Shown: positions 62,761-64,000 of the stretch, piece by piece
Numbering within the stretch: the stretch's first letter is position 1
How the letters are laid out: every line of letters starts with the position of its first letter
Origin: UBA830 sp002295635
GTDB lineage: Bacteria > Pseudomonadota > Alphaproteobacteria > MPNO01 > UBA830
Length of the DNA: 64,000 nt
Assembly (NCBI GenBank): GCA_002295635.1
Contig: DBHK01000026.1
Span: forward strand, 62,001 to 126,000
Reading direction: 5' to 3'
The notes under the pieces: generated by a model
Seen by the model: the letters and a program-made list of their open reading frames with translations, nothing else
Databases searched by the model: none
What the model was told of the DNA's origin: nothing
Made by a program: the position numbers and the translations under genes

Positions 62761-63672
62761 TCAGCGCCTCCAGTTCACCAATGCGACGCCTAACAGCATC
62801 AAGCCTATCGAAATCCAAACGATCAGCGAGTGGCTTTCGTTGAACAGAAGCAAACCAAATGCCACGCCGAAACCCACAGACAGAAAGTTAGCCTGCGTCA
62901 TATAGGTGGGTCCAGCTATACGGATAAGTTCAAAGATAGCGTAAAAATTTATCGCAGCGAGCACGGAATGGGCGACAAGAGCTATTTCTCCTCGTGACAG
63001 CGGCCATCCGAGCAGCTGAAATTCGCCCAATGCGATTGCAAGAGGAAACGCAAATATAGATGCGGCGAGCAACGTTCCACTCGACAACGTCAAAGAATCA
63101 ACTTTCGCTGGCCGCGATTTTTCCGATAACGCAGTATAAGCAACAGCATGAAGGAGTGGTGCACCAAATCCAATTAATACCCACACGGCCAGCGAGCGAT
63201 CAGGTAAACTGGATTCGGGTGCGACAATCAGAATCGCACCCAAAAATCCTAATACGATGCCTCCGGTCCGGAGCCAGAAAAACTTTTCTATTCTTGTAAT
63301 CAAGCTTATGAGGTAGGTGAAAATCGGAACGAAACTCATAATTACCGCCATGAGACCTATGGGTAATTTACCCTGGACGGTGTAAAGGATCATGTTAGCA
63401 AGCGTGAATCTGACTAACCCGAGTCGTAGGTAATATCGCCAATGCGTTCTTGCATACCTCGGCCTCATACCGCGAATATTGGCGGCAACAAACAGCCAAA
63501 ACCCACTTAGGAGTGTAAACCAGAACAGATAGTTGACTGGACGAACACCGTCCGTGACCGCGATCTTGATCAATACGAAAAATCCGCCCCAAAGACCGCC
63601 GATCAGAAATAGTAAAGCCAAGCGCAATAGCAACGATCGCCGTGAAGGTAATGATGATGGACCAAATCTCAT
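62761..63672 (-). CDS. DMT-superfamily (EamA) permease
   Basis: 303 residues with ten membrane helices in two EamA repeats. Opens LLLRLALLFLIGGLWGGFFVLIKIAVTDGVRPVNYLFW and has the second-half start DRSLAVWVLIGFGAPLLHAVAYTALSEK near 170. Typical metabolite exporter of unknown substrate. The N-terminus is basic (SLPSRRSLLLR), fitting positive-inside topology. Convergent with the TauE/SafE gene across a 199-bp AT-rich spacer that shows no terminator hairpin. Confidence 0.9.
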   Translation of the reverse strand: MRFGPSSLPSRRSLLLRLALLFLIGGLWGGFFVLIKIAVTDGVRPVNYLFWFTLLSGFWLFVAANIRGMRPRYARTHWRYYLRLGLVRFTLANMILYTVQGKLPIGLMAVIMSFVPIFTYLISLITRIEKFFWLRTGGIVLGFLGAILIVAPESSLPDRSLAVWVLIGFGAPLLHAVAYTALSEKSRPAKVDSLTLSSGTLLAASIFAFPLAIALGEFQLLGWPLSRGEIALVAHSVLAAINFYAIFELIRIAGPTYMTQANFLSVGFGVAFGLLLFNESHSLIVWISIGLMLLGVALVNWRR

Positions 63673-63882
63673 TTACGAGATGTAACATCGAGAGACACTC
63701 TTCAGAAGAATCATAAAATTAATAAACGTCATCTACTCTTTATTCCTAGCTCAGTGAGATGCTGTAAAAGATCTTTATTGCATGGGAAAACTAAAGCCAG
63801 TTCTGTATTACACAACACGGTGCTTCAGATCGTTTGAGATATAATGAACAAAAAACTTTTTAAATGTCGCAGGAGATAACGC

Positions 63883-64000
63883 ATGGCAAGGGGTATTATC
63901 GATAAAGACGGTCTTAACTCACCAGACGTTTCAAGACTGCGCGAAACGCAGACGCCGGGCGATATCCCTTTCAGTATAAATAAAATCGGGCACGTCGTTT
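63883..64000 (+). CDS. Probable VOC-family (glyoxalase-like) protein, 5' end only
   Basis: Starts ATG at 63883 behind a good AGGAGA ribosome site and runs open off the window edge; 39 codons seen. The residues PFSINKIGHVV resemble the first beta strand of vicinal-oxygen-chelate (glyoxalase/dioxygenase) domains, in which the His of G-H-V is a metal ligand. The preceding RLRETQTPGDI is not diagnostic. The rest lies outside the window, so the family call is provisional. Confidence 0.5.
   Translation, partial: MARGIIDKDGLNSPDVSRLRETQTPGDIPFSINKIGHVV

Overview
The window reads as a chromosomal segment of an alphaproteobacterium with moderate GC. Core genes occur in arrangements typical of that class: mfd-sdhE divergent from recG, mltB-rlpA-dacA-tmk-holB-metG-tatD-MBL-mazG, and a cspA with a small Lys-rich gene behind it. 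The abundance of TRAP transporters, molybdenum hydroxylases, MFS and DMT permeases, a PhyH oxygenase and a CaiB CoA-transferase suggests a free-living, probably marine or oligotrophic heterotroph of Rhodospirillales or SAR116 type. The lineage is inferred from gene content only; there is no rRNA here.

Layout. 0-3.4 kb: 3' part of an acyl-CoA ligase, a Bcr/CflA-type MFS, a cytoplasmic-looking NMT1-type binding protein and a MaoC hotdog protein. 3.4-10.2 kb: mfd, sdhE, recG and a DUF502 membrane protein. 10.4-16.5 kb: a TPR protein with a membrane/ferredoxin-fused class III cyclase, a DsbA-like protein overlapping egtD, then an AT-rich stretch with an AhpD-like protein and a coiled-coil cyclase. 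16.5-21.4 kb: MFS, a PuuE-like deacetylase, cspA with its terminator and small downstream gene, an FAD monooxygenase, tRNA-Ser(TGA) and a decayed tRNA-like remnant. 21.8-29.8 kb: TAXI-type TRAP transporter (fused permease plus binding protein), alpha/beta hydrolase, fadH and an Atm1-type ABC exporter. 29.8-41.3 kb: the cell-wall and replication block, interrupted between metG and tatD by a decayed MFS pseudogene, ending with mazG and a secreted nuclease. 41.4-44.4 kb: a GAF-GAF-PAS cyclase preceded by a protein made of four 36-residue coiled-coil repeats. 44.4-46.5 kb: a possible leader ORF, dienelactone hydrolase, a coupled 76-residue protein and a DMT permease. 46.7-64 kb: an accessory catabolic and transport region with MFS, DctPQM TRAP transporter, an orphan molybdenum hydroxylase large subunit, MFS, CoA-transferase, PhyH, a second PuuE-like deacetylase, a complete M-S-L molybdenum hydroxylase operon, TauE/SafE, DMT and the start of a probable VOC-family gene.

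Two themes stand out. First, three class III nucleotidyl cyclases with three different sensory architectures (haem/ferredoxin-like membrane module, pure coiled coil, GAF-GAF-PAS) lie within 33 kb, two of them next to a probable partner protein. Second, the 48-62 kb region carries two related molybdenum hydroxylase large subunits but only one set of FAD and Fe-S subunits, surrounded by uptake, CoA-transfer, oxygenase and deacetylase/amidohydrolase-type genes. It looks like an uncharacterised catabolic locus. Its substrate cannot be read from the sequence.
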